Shown here one piece after another: positions 7,538-15,359 of a stretch of DNA of 17,016 nucleotides. The DNA lies in contig JAEWQC010000108.1 in NCBI GenBank assembly GCA_023399355.1, positions 1 to 17,016 of the forward strand, read 5' to 3'. Below the pieces are notes generated by a model that was given only the letters and a program-made list of their open reading frames with translations, did no database searches and had not been told where the DNA came from. The position numbers were made by a program, and so were the translations under genes. The DNA comes from Bacillota bacterium (lineage in GTDB: Bacteria; Bacillota; Clostridia; Acetivibrionales; DTU013). The number at the start of each line of letters is the position of its first letter. Within the stretch, counting starts at the first letter, position 1.

Positions 7538-7595
7538 GCACGGTGCAATTTGTTAACAAGCCTACTGTTTGATGATAGTTGTGCATTGCAGGTAA

Positions 7596-9092
7596 TTAAA
7601 ATATAGTTATACCAGAGCCTGAATAAGTATTGTTGGAAAGCCGGCTGATCAGAGAACACAGTTTCTCCAGGCCGGCTTCTATTTTGTCCGTCTGTACGGC
7701 GGCAAAACTCAGTCGGAGATTATTGGCTGCATCCGGAGTGTTTCCCGTGTGGAATATAGTACCGGGGGCAAATGCGATATCGCTGGCTGCAGCCAGATGA
7801 AGCAGATTGTTGACATGGAATCCGGCCGGAAGCGAAATCCAGATGTTCAGTCCGCCACCGGGCTTAATATAGCTGCACCTTCCCGGGAGAAATTTATCAA
7901 GGTTGGATGTCATTTTTTCATATCTTGTTTTATATATATCGTACATAAAATCGAAATGGCTGTTCCAGTATCCCTTTCTAATATAAAGGTCAAATGCCCT
8001 TTGTACCAGTCCTGAAGTGGAGATGTCAGTGGTATGCTTTGCAGCGAGCAGATCCTGGGACAGCTGCGGGGGCACAATTATGAAACCGAGGCGCAAACCC
8101 GGCATGAACAGTTTTGAGAAACTCTTTATCAATAGGACTCTTCCTCTCGAGTCCATTGCCTTTAAAGGGATGTAGCCTAGTTGTCCGAAATCGAGATCAC
8201 TGACATAGTCATCTTCCATAATAAAAAAATCATACCGGTCAGCAAGGCCTAGCAGAGCTTTCCTTTTTTCATTTGTATAGGAGCAGCCTGTCGGATTTTG
8301 AAAAGAGGGGATCGTATACATGAATTTCGGTCTGTATTTTTTTACTGTGTACTCCAGAAGGTTCATATCAGGTCCGCCCGGCTGCATGGCTACATCGACC
8401 AGATGGGCGTTCCGGGACTTGAACACAGCCACAGCGCCGGTATATGTGGGACTTTCCGTCATAATGCAATCACCCTGATGTATCAGGGCCTTTGCAATGA
8501 TATCAATCCCCTGCTGAGCGCCGGAAATGATGTTGATATCTTCTGCTGAAAAATCCATAATTCCTTTTGAAATAAGTCCGGTGATGGATTCCCTCAAAGG
8601 AAGGAACCCCTGGCTCTCATGATAACTGAATGCATTGCCCTTGTCTCTGTCCAGAACCTCATTGAGGACAATTTTGAAATTATCTACCGGAAACAGATCG
8701 GACGTTGGTGTGGCGCTTGCAAAGTTGATCGTGTTTTCACCAATCAATATCGGGTCATTTTGCATAAACGGGTTTTCCCCCTGGGAATAAAGCTCATCCT
8801 GCATAAACGGATTTTCTGGCTTTGCAGGCAACTGCTGAAATAAGCCGGCTACATACGTACCGCTGCCGGATCTGGAGTTGGTCAGGCCATTTTCCTCAAG
8901 ATGCCTGTAGGCTGTTACCACAGTGACCTGATTCACGCCAAGCAGGCGTGCAAATTCGCGGATGGATGGCAAACGGGTCTCGTGCAGAAGTCGACCGCTT
9001 TCGATCCTCTCCCGGAGGATTTCAAACAGCTGCTGATAAAGCGGAACTGCACTTTCTTTATCAAGTCGTATTTCTTTGAACATCTCCAGCAT
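7596..9092 (-). CDS. MocR-type transcription regulator (GntR wHTH plus aminotransferase-like domain)
   Basis: A 498-residue protein with a GntR-type winged helix at about residues 13-82 (LPSIREFARLLGVNQVTV as recognition region, GSGTYV wing). A linker with two copies of a 13-residue repeat (ENPFMQ at 93-98 and 106-111) joins it to a fold-type I aminotransferase domain (about 120-490). The PLP-binding set is intact: NPTG (266-269), D294-D295-Y296, and the Schiff-base lysine K327 in SFSKLFMPGLRLG, with an R in NNLRLSF near the end. MocR proteins use PLP, often with an amino compound, to switch DNA binding; members include PdxR, GabR and TauR. No pyridoxal, GABA or other obvious target gene lies beside it, so its target is unknown. 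The start at 9092 is supported by AAGGTGA four bases upstream. A perfect 22-bp palindrome overlaps its promoter, suggesting autoregulation. Confidence 0.9.
   Translation of the reverse strand: MLEMFKEIRLDKESAVPLYQQLFEILRERIESGRLLHETRLPSIREFARLLGVNQVTVVTAYRHLEENGLTNSRSGSGTYVAGLFQQLPAKPENPFMQDELYSQGENPFMQNDPILIGENTINFASATPTSDLFPVDNFKIVLNEVLDRDKGNAFSYHESQGFLPLRESITGLISKGIMDFSAEDINIISGAQQGIDIIAKALIHQGDCIMTESPTYTGAVAVFKSRNAHLVDVAMQPGGPDMNLLEYTVKKYRPKFMYTIPSFQNPTGCSYTNEKRKALLGLADRYDFFIMEDDYVSDLDFGQLGYIPLKAMDSRGRVLLIKSFSKLFMPGLRLGFIIVPPQLSQDLLAAKHTTDISTSGLVQRAFDLYIRKGYWNSHFDFMYDIYKTRYEKMTSNLDKFLPGRCSYIKPGGGLNIWISLPAGFHVNNLLHLAAASDIAFAPGTIFHTGNTPDAANNLRLSFAAVQTDKIEAGLEKLCSLISRLSNNTYSGSGITIF
7638..7678 (+). 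terminator. Stem-loop at the 3' end of the MocR gene, possible terminator for hsp20 read-through
   Basis: AAGCCGGC (7638-7645) pairs perfectly with GCCGGCTT (7671-7678), and GAGAA (7652-7656) can pair with TTCTC (7663-7667) inside the loop. On the plus strand it is followed by CTATTTTGT, a loose U-rich tail. It lies within the last codons of the minus-strand gene, so it may be only coding sequence. Confidence 0.3.
8761..8816 (-). repeat. Short direct repeat encoding the MocR linker
   Basis: TGCATAAACGGRTTTTC occurs at 8761-8777 and 8800-8816 (plus-strand reading) with one mismatch and a 39-base period. It encodes two copies of ENPFMQ in a 13-residue tandem unit in the linker between the DNA-binding and aminotransferase domains. 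It looks like an in-frame duplication. Confidence 0.8.
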
Positions 9093-9120
9093 ATCGTCAC
9101 CTTGTATTACAGCACCTTGC

Positions 9121-9142
9121 AGAATCGTATCGATACGATTCT
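9121..9142. promoter_or_regulatory. Perfect 22-bp palindrome, likely MocR operator
   Basis: The 11-base arm AGAATCGTATC is followed directly by its exact reverse complement with no spacer. It sits 29 bases upstream of the MocR gene start and overlaps that gene's -10 box. Position and symmetry suggest an operator for a dimeric regulator, most simply the adjacent MocR protein itself. Confidence 0.65.
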
Positions 9143-9167
9143 ATCACAATCCCTCCAAAGATAACAG
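9138..9167 (-). promoter_or_regulatory. Promoter of the MocR-type regulator gene
   Basis: On the minus strand TAGAAT (9143 to 9138) is preceded by TGA, giving an extended -10. CTGTTA (9167 to 9162) is a weak -35 at 18 bases. The -10 runs into the 22-bp palindrome, so a bound protein would block the promoter. Confidence 0.5.
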
Positions 9168-9196
9168 GCCCTAAATTCAAATGAGTTTGCAGGATA

Positions 9197-9243
9197 CTGA
9201 AGATGAATTTTCTTCAGATTTGGATTCTTTTTTTGAAAATTCA
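9197..9243. repeat. Two overlapping, mutually exclusive inverted repeats
   Basis: CTGAAGA (9197-9203) and TCTTCAG (9211-9217) form a 7-bp stem with a 7-base loop. TGAATTTTC (9204-9212) and GAAAATTCA (9235-9243) form a 9-bp stem with a 22-base loop. The two share bases, so only one can form at a time. They lie about 30 bases upstream of the extended -10 of the glycosyltransferase gene, and would therefore act on DNA unless transcription starts further upstream. Confidence 0.4.
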
Positions 9244-9272
9244 AAGCAAGAACCGTCCCAAGTTTGAATTTC

Positions 9273-9281
9273 TGGTATAAT
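9273..9281 (+). promoter_or_regulatory. Extended -10 promoter of the polysaccharide operon
   Basis: TGG-TATAAT (9273-9281) is a perfect -10 with the TGn extension. No good -35 is seen at 16-18 bases upstream, which extended -10 promoters can tolerate. Transcription would start near 9288, leaving a short leader that carries GGAGG at 9299-9303. Confidence 0.6.
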
Positions 9282-9315
9282 AGGGGTATCAACTAATTGG
9301 AGGTCGGTTATTTTG

Positions 9316-10416
9316 ATGAATGTGTTGTACTTGCTGAACCACGCAGGCAAGGCGGGTACTGAGAGATATGTGCAGTCTCTTGTGGAAAAATTGAACGGGA
9401 ACAAGGTCAATGCATATTTTGCCTACAATGAAGAGGGCCTGCTTGTGGAGAGGCTTAAGGAACTTGGCGTTGCGGCATACAGGGTGGAGATGCACAGTCC
9501 CTATGACCTGAAAGCGGCAAAGGAACTGGCTTTGTTATGCCGTAAACTCAGTATCGATCTGATCCATACGCACTATCTGAGGGAAAACTATATTGCGATG
9601 CTTGCTCAGCTATTCGGTTCAAAGGCAAAGGTTGCCTATACGAATCATTTCATAGCGAGAAACAATCTTGTCACCAGGTTTTCAAACAGGCTGATGAACC
9701 CGCTGGAAGCGGGCGTGATTGCGGTATGCAACCGCGGCAGGGAAATGATGATTTCCAATGGAGTTGCCGCATCAAAAATCAGAGTGCTGTTTAATGCTGT
9801 AGACCCGGAACTCTGGGGAACGCGCGAGCCATCTACGCTTCGCGGCGAATTCGGCATTTCGGACGATACCTTTGTTATACTCTGTGCGTCCAGATTTGCG
9901 CATGACAAAGGGCACAGGTACCTCGTCAGGACTATGGCGAAGCTGAAGGAGTCAAACTGCCGCAAATTTGCATGTGTGCTGGCAGGTGACGGACCGCTGC
10001 TGGAGGAGATCAGGCAGTTGACTGTGGAAATGGGACTGGAGCAGGATATTTTATTCATTGGCTTTCGCAAGGATATTAAGAATCTTTTCAATGGAAGCGA
10101 TCTTTACTTCAATTCCTCCGAGCATGAAGCTTCGAGCTTTCTGATCCTTGAGGCGCTGGCAAGCGGGCTCCCGGTAATTGCTACGGATATGGGCGGAAAC
10201 AATGATATCATTAATGACAGGAACGGCTGCGGTGTTTTGGTGAAATATGAAGATGCGGAAAGCACCGCCAGGGAGATCAGGAGAATCATGGATGATGAGA
10301 GTTTGCAGGCGAGTCTGGGACAGAATGCACTAAAAGCAGTACAGGAGAATTTCAATCTTGTAAAAATGGCGAATCAAACATATAATTTGTATGAGGAATT
10401 CATAAGCAAGTCATAA
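9316..10416 (+). CDS. GT-B glycosyltransferase (GT4-like)
   Basis: A 366-residue cytoplasmic glycosyltransferase of the GT-B fold. It has an acceptor-side N-terminal half (about 1-175, with the glycine-rich NHAGKAGTERYV loop) and a nucleotide-sugar-binding C-terminal half. The C-terminal half shows R193 and K198 (SRFAHDKGH), AGDGP (223-227) and the GT4 E-x7-E motif (E271-E279, EASSFLILE). It probably adds one sugar to a lipid-linked repeat unit; donor and acceptor cannot be read from sequence. It is the first gene of the operon. Start choice is open: GGAGG is 12 bases before the ATG at 9316 and nine before a TTG at 9313, which would add one residue. I chose the ATG. Confidence 0.87.
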   Translation: MNVLYLLNHAGKAGTERYVQSLVEKLNGNKVNAYFAYNEEGLLVERLKELGVAAYRVEMHSPYDLKAAKELALLCRKLSIDLIHTHYLRENYIAMLAQLFGSKAKVAYTNHFIARNNLVTRFSNRLMNPLEAGVIAVCNRGREMMISNGVAASKIRVLFNAVDPELWGTREPSTLRGEFGISDDTFVILCASRFAHDKGHRYLVRTMAKLKESNCRKFACVLAGDGPLLEEIRQLTVEMGLEQDILFIGFRKDIKNLFNGSDLYFNSSEHEASSFLILEALASGLPVIATDMGGNNDIINDRNGCGVLVKYEDAESTAREIRRIMDDESLQASLGQNALKAVQENFNLVKMANQTYNLYEEFISKS

Positions 10417-10457
10417 GTAAGTTATAGACAAGTTAAAATGCAAAGGAGATTATTGCA

Positions 10458-10955
10458 ATGCTGTTTGATAAAAAAGGTAAACTTTTCGGAAAGATCAGCA
10501 TAGTGGATATACTGATTGTTGTTTTAATCATAGCCGTAATTGGCGGAGTATATTATAAATTCGGCCGTTCCGGCACAGTTACGGCGCTTACGAAGACGGA
10601 TAAAGTGCAGGTAAGTTTTTATAGTGAAACGATTCCCAAATATATTGTCAATCATATCAAGCAAGGCGATATTGCAAAGGATAGAGTACAGAGCATCGTA
10701 ATCGGTAAAGTCATTGATGTAAAGGTTGGACCTGATCTGGAATATGAACCTAATTCCGAAGGAAAGGTAACCCTAAGCTCAAGACCGGATTATTGTTCTG
10801 TGACGGTAGTGGTAGAAGGTCAGGGAATTTACGCATCATCAGGTGTGACGTTCGGTGGCGTCGAATACTTTGTCAACAAGCCTTCGACGGAAATGAGATT
10901 TGGCAATTCGTTTTTCTATGCAAAGATTTCGGATATAAAGAAAGCAAAGGAGTAA
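10458..10955 (+). CDS. DUF4330-family membrane-anchored protein
   Basis: A 165-residue protein with one N-terminal membrane helix (about residues 13-36, SIVDILIVVLIIAVIGGVYY) and a basic cytoplasmic tip (MLFDKKGKLFGK). The rest (about 40-165) is an exported, beta-rich domain. The overall form, including the start FDKKGKLFGKISIVD, fits the DUF4330 family, whose function is not established. It is likely anchored in the membrane with its domain outside the cell. Its place between a glycosyltransferase and a polymerase-like gene suggests a helper role in polysaccharide export or polymerisation; this is inference. AAGGAG (10443-10448) lies nine bases before the ATG, and its stop region carries the ribosome site for the next gene. 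Confidence 0.75.
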   Translation: MLFDKKGKLFGKISIVDILIVVLIIAVIGGVYYKFGRSGTVTALTKTDKVQVSFYSETIPKYIVNHIKQGDIAKDRVQSIVIGKVIDVKVGPDLEYEPNSEGKVTLSSRPDYCSVTVVVEGQGIYASSGVTFGGVEYFVNKPSTEMRFGNSFFYAKISDIKKAKE

Positions 10956-10961
10956 TGTAAA

Positions 10962-12545
10962 TTGCTTCAGGAAAGCTTGATCTATAAAATTTACAGTTAT
11001 TTTGGAGACATCTGGCCAGATAGCCTTATTGCGCTGATCTTCAGGAAAGTCGGTAATTTTTTCAAAGCATTATTTTCCGGGAGTCTCATTGCCGGCTTCA
11101 TTGCAAGAGAAGGTATTATTAACCGTACTTATGAGGGAAGCATGCTGTTCAGGCTTATTGACGGGTTACTGAACCTTCCGCAGCGGCTTCTGCATCCATT
11201 GTACAAAAAGGCGGAGGCGGTATTCGGGGAAAGTCTTCTATTCAGGTTCCTGCTCTTGATCCTGGACAGGCTGCATCTGTTCCTGGCAGGATTTATCTTC
11301 CTTGCGCTGATCATCCCGCACGATTATTGGAATAACCTCTACAGTACAGTAGTTATGACTGCTATACTGCTTCTGTATTTCATCAGGACGATTGTCGCCG
11401 GCAGGACCGGTTTCCGGACGGGAGCCTTCAATGTTTTTCTGGTCGTATTCCTGATCTGCGTTACATTTTCGGAAGTGTTTTCAATCATGCCGGGCAGCAG
11501 TCTCAGATTCCTTGCTTTTTACCTGACCTGCTTCATGCTGGTCCTGCTTTTGATTGCTGCAATCCGAACCAAAAAAGAGTTGAGCGAAGTACTTGCAGTC
11601 GTATTTGCCGGAATGACGATCGCCGGCCTGTACGGGGTGTATCAGCAGATCATACATGTGCCTGTCAACCCTGCATGGGTAGACACCTCTGTCAATCAGG
11701 GGTCCATGACCAGGGTGTTCTCATTTTTTGATAATCCGAACAATTTTGCGGAAATAATTCTGCTGTTCCTGCCGCTCTATCTAGCGGCCTTCTTTAATAC
11801 GAAAAATGCACTGATGAAGCTTGTCTATCTGGTACTGTCCTGTCCGCTATTCCTTTCGCTTATTTTCACGCAGACAAGGATCGCCTGGATCGCTTTTGTT
11901 ATTGCCGCCTTCGTATATTTATTCTTCAAGGAAAAAAGGCTTATTCCGGTTTTCATAGTACTGGGTCTGGCTTCCGTCCCATTTCTTCCGCAGTCTATTA
12001 TAATGCGCTTGCGGACGATCACCAATGTAATGGATTCTTCTATTACCACCAGGCTGCAGGTATGGCAGACCGTCATTCCCATTCTGAAGGACTACTGGTT
12101 TACAGGTCTGGGACTTGGGAATGAGACACTATTGCGGGTTTCCAAGAATTATTATATTTTTGTGGACAAAGGGTCCATTCCTTCACACAGCCACAACCTT
12201 TATCTGCAGCTCTGGATAGAAACAGGACTGCCGGGGATCCTTGCATTCTTCGCCTTTTTAGGCACGATCATCAAGAAGAGCATCAAGTCACTTTATCAAA
12301 AGAAAAGGGATGCATATGTTAATAACATCCTGATAGCCGGACTTTCTGCACTTGCAGGAATTCTAGCAATAGGGATGGCGGAGTATGTCTGGTTCTACCC
12401 GAGAGTAATGCTGTTTTTCTGGGCTGTAACAGGGATCATCCTTGCGGCTTTGAATATCGGAGCCAACGAGCTTGAGCAGGCAGCGGAGGGCAGGGCAGAC
12501 ATGGAGGCGGAATCCGATGAAGAAGAAAAGGATGTGGCAGTATGA
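10962..12545 (+). CDS. O-antigen ligase/polymerase-like membrane protein (Wzy/WaaL superfamily)
   Basis: A 527-residue polytopic membrane protein with about 11-12 hydrophobic segments. The first roughly 100 residues are less hydrophobic and probably cytoplasmic. The conserved O-antigen ligase core lies in the C-terminal half: FDNPNNFAEI, FTQTRIAWIAF, a long loop with RLQVWQTVIPILKDYWFTG, GLGLGNE and the histidine motif SHSHNLYLQLWIETG. Proteins of this family polymerise lipid-linked repeat units or transfer them to an acceptor on the outer face of the membrane. The C-terminus is a short acidic tail (ESDEEEKD). The start is TTG at 10962, supported by AAGGAG (10947-10952) nine bases before it, embedded in the preceding stop codon. 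The stop overlaps the next start as ATGA (12542-12545), so translation is coupled. Polymerase versus ligase cannot be settled from sequence. Confidence 0.85.
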   Translation: MLQESLIYKIYSYFGDIWPDSLIALIFRKVGNFFKALFSGSLIAGFIAREGIINRTYEGSMLFRLIDGLLNLPQRLLHPLYKKAEAVFGESLLFRFLLLILDRLHLFLAGFIFLALIIPHDYWNNLYSTVVMTAILLLYFIRTIVAGRTGFRTGAFNVFLVVFLICVTFSEVFSIMPGSSLRFLAFYLTCFMLVLLLIAAIRTKKELSEVLAVVFAGMTIAGLYGVYQQIIHVPVNPAWVDTSVNQGSMTRVFSFFDNPNNFAEIILLFLPLYLAAFFNTKNALMKLVYLVLSCPLFLSLIFTQTRIAWIAFVIAAFVYLFFKEKRLIPVFIVLGLASVPFLPQSIIMRLRTITNVMDSSITTRLQVWQTVIPILKDYWFTGLGLGNETLLRVSKNYYIFVDKGSIPSHSHNLYLQLWIETGLPGILAFFAFLGTIIKKSIKSLYQKKRDAYVNNILIAGLSALAGILAIGMAEYVWFYPRVMLFFWAVTGIILAALNIGANELEQAAEGRADMEAESDEEEKDVAV

Positions 12546-13744
12546 TTGGAAAAATTTGCGAAGGCGGGCTGTGCACGGGCTGTGCGGCTTGCGGCCAGAT
12601 TTGTCCGCAGAGTGCCATTACAATGACAGAAAATGAAGAAGGCTTCCTTTATCCGGAGATAAATGGAGGCCTTTGCAATGACTGTGGTTTGTGCGCCCGG
12701 ACATGCCCTGTTAATGCGGCGTGCAAGGATACGGATGCTGTAAGGACGGTTTCTTCACATGGGGAGGAACAGCAAAAAGCTTTTGAGCATAAGGTATATG
12801 CCTGTTTCTCCACAGAGGAGGATATCCGGTTCAAAAGCTCTTCGGGAGGCATATTCACACAGCTTGCCCTAAAGGTGCTTTCTGAGGATGGCCTTGTATT
12901 CGGAGCAGGATTTGACGAGACGTTCAAGGTGCGGCACAGGTATATCGAAAACAAGGGCGAACTGGATGGACTAAGGCGTTCCAAATATGTACAGAGTGAT
13001 ACAGCCGCCACTTTCCGGGAAGCAAGGGCTTTCCTCAGGGAAGGAAAAGCGGTTCTGTACTGTGGTACGCCGTGCCAGATCGCAGGGCTGAAAGCATTTC
13101 TGAACCAGGAATACGATCATCTTCTGACATGCGACCTGGCCTGTCATGGCGTACCTTCCCCAAAAGTGTGGCAAATGTTTCTTGACTTCCTGCAAAACCA
13201 ATATAAAAGTACTGTAAAATCGGTTTCCTTCAGGGACAAATCTACCGGCTGGAACAACAGCAGTATGAAAATAGACTTTGAAAATGGCAGCCGGTATATG
13301 GACAGAGTAAAGAGGGAGACCTATTTTATCGGCTTCGGAAAGAGCATATTCAACAGGCCTTCGTGTTATGACTGCAAATTCAGGATCGACAATACAAAAG
13401 CCGATATTACGCTGGCTGATTTCTGGGGTATTGACAGGCAGGACGACGCGGAGTTTAAAGACAATAAAGGCGTATCACTTGTCATTACACACACGGCTGC
13501 AGGTGAAAAAGTCCTGTCCGGGATCGGTGGGGACATATTCATGAAGCAGCGTACGCTTGAGGAAGCGGTGAAATATAATCCGAGACTTGTGTCTTCCGTT
13601 GGGGAACCCGCAGGCCGCAGGAGCTTTTTTAAGGAACTGGGCTCCGGCCATAGCTTTGACAGGCTGCGCAGAAAGCACATGGACAACTTCAGCCTGAAAT
13701 ACAAAGCCAAAATTCTGGTGAAGCAGTTGCTGGGAAAGGCATGA
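12542..13744 (+). CDS. Ferredoxin-FrhB-like iron-sulfur oxidoreductase
   Basis: A 400-residue protein combining two [4Fe-4S] ferredoxin motifs with a domain related to the beta subunit of coenzyme F420 hydrogenase/dehydrogenase (FrhB). Cluster ligands are C11-x2-C14-x2-C17-x3-C21 and C45-x2-C48-x2-C51-x3-C55. Further conserved cysteines occur in YCGTPCQIAGL (C174, C178), CDLACHG (C197, C201) and SCYDCKFR (C275, C278), with the family motif LADFWGI. Such proteins recur in bacterial polysaccharide clusters, often near pyruvyl transferases as here, but their substrate is not established. F420 dependence should not be assumed in a clostridium; a flavin is the likelier cofactor. It is translationally coupled to the polymerase-like gene. 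It could reduce a sugar intermediate or supply electrons to a modifying step; this is inference. Confidence 0.82.
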   Translation: MIGKICEGGLCTGCAACGQICPQSAITMTENEEGFLYPEINGGLCNDCGLCARTCPVNAACKDTDAVRTVSSHGEEQQKAFEHKVYACFSTEEDIRFKSSSGGIFTQLALKVLSEDGLVFGAGFDETFKVRHRYIENKGELDGLRRSKYVQSDTAATFREARAFLREGKAVLYCGTPCQIAGLKAFLNQEYDHLLTCDLACHGVPSPKVWQMFLDFLQNQYKSTVKSVSFRDKSTGWNNSSMKIDFENGSRYMDRVKRETYFIGFGKSIFNRPSCYDCKFRIDNTKADITLADFWGIDRQDDAEFKDNKGVSLVITHTAAGEKVLSGIGGDIFMKQRTLEEAVKYNPRLVSSVGEPAGRRSFFKELGSGHSFDRLRRKHMDNFSLKYKAKILVKQLLGKA

Positions 13745-13752
13745 GCCTGTGA

Positions 13753-13791
13753 GGAAGCCTGCCGGCGATCCAATTTAGCCGGGCAGCTTCC
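13753..13791 (+). promoter_or_regulatory. Strong stem-loop between the iron-sulfur gene and the flippase gene
   Basis: GGAAGC (13753-13758) pairs with GCTTCC (13786-13791). Past one bulged C, TGCC pairs with GGCA, and past one bulged G, GGC pairs with GCC, giving 13 base pairs around an 11-base loop (13767-13777). There is no U-run after it, so it is not a standard intrinsic terminator. It may stabilise upstream mRNA or act as a processing or attenuation point within the operon. It ends 32 bases before the preferred start of the next gene. Confidence 0.6.
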
Positions 13792-13823
13792 GGTGATTAT
13801 TCATGTTTCCACGAAAGGAACCT

Positions 13824-15359
13824 ATGAGAACAAAGCTTTCGCTGTATAATACAATTAGTGCAATTGTTTTGCAGATTATCAATATGATTGTAACGCTGAT
13901 CCTGCCGCAGGTCATGATAAGGGTATACGGTTCCGCAACAAATGGGCTTGTTACCTCCATCCGGCAAATTATTTCTTACCTTAACCTCGTCGAGGCCGGG
14001 ATCTCAGGTGCTGCTGTCTATGCGCTCTACAAGCCACTGGCGAATAAGGACAAGGATGATATAAACGGCATTCTGTCTGCTTCCAACCGATTCTATAATA
14101 TTTCAGGCTTCATTTTCTCGGCGCTTGTGCTTGTAACAGCATTCATCTATCCGATGTTCACCTCCGGCCAGGGGATAAGCGTCGTTACCATTGCTGCGCT
14201 GGTGCTTATCATAGGTGCATCGGGTTCGCTGGAGTTTTTTGCAGTAGGTAAATACAAGGTACTTTACACTGCTGACCAGAAAAGCTATGTCATATCGCTG
14301 ATCAATGCGGTTGCGGTTACGATCAATGCGGTGATTATTCTGATACTGGCATTCCTTCACGTCGATATCGTCATCGTTCAGTTGATCGCACTCATTAGCT
14401 TTTTTGTCCGTTCTGCGCTGTATGTCGTGTATGGAAGACTGAAGTATCCCCAAATCAATTTCAAGGTACCGCCCAGGAACGAGGCGCTTGACAAACGATG
14501 GGACGCCCTTTTCCTGCAGATTCTCGGAGTTGCGACTACTGCAACGCCGATTGTCGTGACTTCACTGGCGTTAGGGTTCAAGGAAGCCAGTGTGTTCACC
14601 GTTTACAATATGGTCTTTGCAAGCGTTCTGGCGCTACTTACCACTTTTAGCGGCGGCTTGAGCGCAATGTTCGGTGAGTTGCTTGCCAGGAGTGAAACCG
14701 GGATACTCCAGAAAGCTTACCAGCAGTATGAATACCTGTATTATGGCCTTTTAGCCTGGGGTTATGCCTGTGCTGCCATATTGATCATGCCTTTCATGGA
14801 AATCTATACGCGGAAATTTACCGATGCGGTGTATATGCGGCCAGGTATAGCAGCGCTTTTTGTGGCTGTCGGGATTCTTTCAAACATAAAGACTCCCCAG
14901 GGAATGCTGGTTATTTCTGCCGGGCTTTATAAAGAAACAAAAATCCAATCCTTGATACAGGCGGTGATTATTGTCGTGCTCTCCGCAGCACTTGCCCCAT
15001 TTCTGGGAATTGCAGGTGTGCTGATCGGTGCAGTTCTGTCGCATCTTTACAGGGACATCGATCTTTTATTCTATATACCTAAAACGGTAACGAAGCTGAA
15101 AGCCGCCATATCGGTAAGGCGTGTCGTGAGGCTGGTGCTGTTGTTTTCAGCGGCGGTATTCCCGGTTGTATACCTTATCGATATGAAACCGGGAAATCTT
15201 TTTAAGTGGGCTTTGTACGCAGTCCCTACTGCGATATGGGCGTTTATAATTGTCGCAGGCGGCAATATTATTATTGAGAGAAAAATGGCCACGGAAGTTT
15301 ACTTGAGGATCAAAGGCCTGTATAGGAAGAAGTTGGAAGGAGGAAAGCGTGAATCATGA
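13824..15359 (+). CDS. Wzx-like polysaccharide flippase
   Basis: A 511-residue polytopic membrane protein of the polysaccharide transporter (PST) branch of the MOP superfamily, with about 12-14 hydrophobic segments from residue 8 onward. It probably moves undecaprenyl-linked repeat units made by this cluster to the outer face of the membrane, where the O-antigen ligase/polymerase-like protein acts. The N-terminus (MRTKLSLYNTISAIVLQI) and SATNGLVTSIRQIISYLNLVEAG region fit capsule/O-antigen flippases rather than SpoVB. I chose the ATG at 13824, preceded by AAAGGAA, because the protein then begins as related flippases do; an ATG at 13803 would add seven residues and lacks a clear ribosome site. 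The 3' end overlaps the next gene as ATGA (15356-15359). Confidence 0.85.
   Translation: MRTKLSLYNTISAIVLQIINMIVTLILPQVMIRVYGSATNGLVTSIRQIISYLNLVEAGISGAAVYALYKPLANKDKDDINGILSASNRFYNISGFIFSALVLVTAFIYPMFTSGQGISVVTIAALVLIIGASGSLEFFAVGKYKVLYTADQKSYVISLINAVAVTINAVIILILAFLHVDIVIVQLIALISFFVRSALYVVYGRLKYPQINFKVPPRNEALDKRWDALFLQILGVATTATPIVVTSLALGFKEASVFTVYNMVFASVLALLTTFSGGLSAMFGELLARSETGILQKAYQQYEYLYYGLLAWGYACAAILIMPFMEIYTRKFTDAVYMRPGIAALFVAVGILSNIKTPQGMLVISAGLYKETKIQSLIQAVIIVVLSAALAPFLGIAGVLIGAVLSHLYRDIDLLFYIPKTVTKLKAAISVRRVVRLVLLFSAAVFPVVYLIDMKPGNLFKWALYAVPTAIWAFIIVAGGNIIIERKMATEVYLRIKGLYRKKLEGGKRES

Noticed and set aside
9645..10091. Minus-strand open frame of 148 codons inside the glycosyltransferase gene
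   Set aside because: Serine- and proline-rich composition typical of antisense translation; the plus strand encodes a complete GT4-like protein.
13366..13773. Minus-strand open frame of 135 codons over the iron-sulfur gene
   Set aside because: Antisense to conserved cysteine motifs and without recognisable features of its own.
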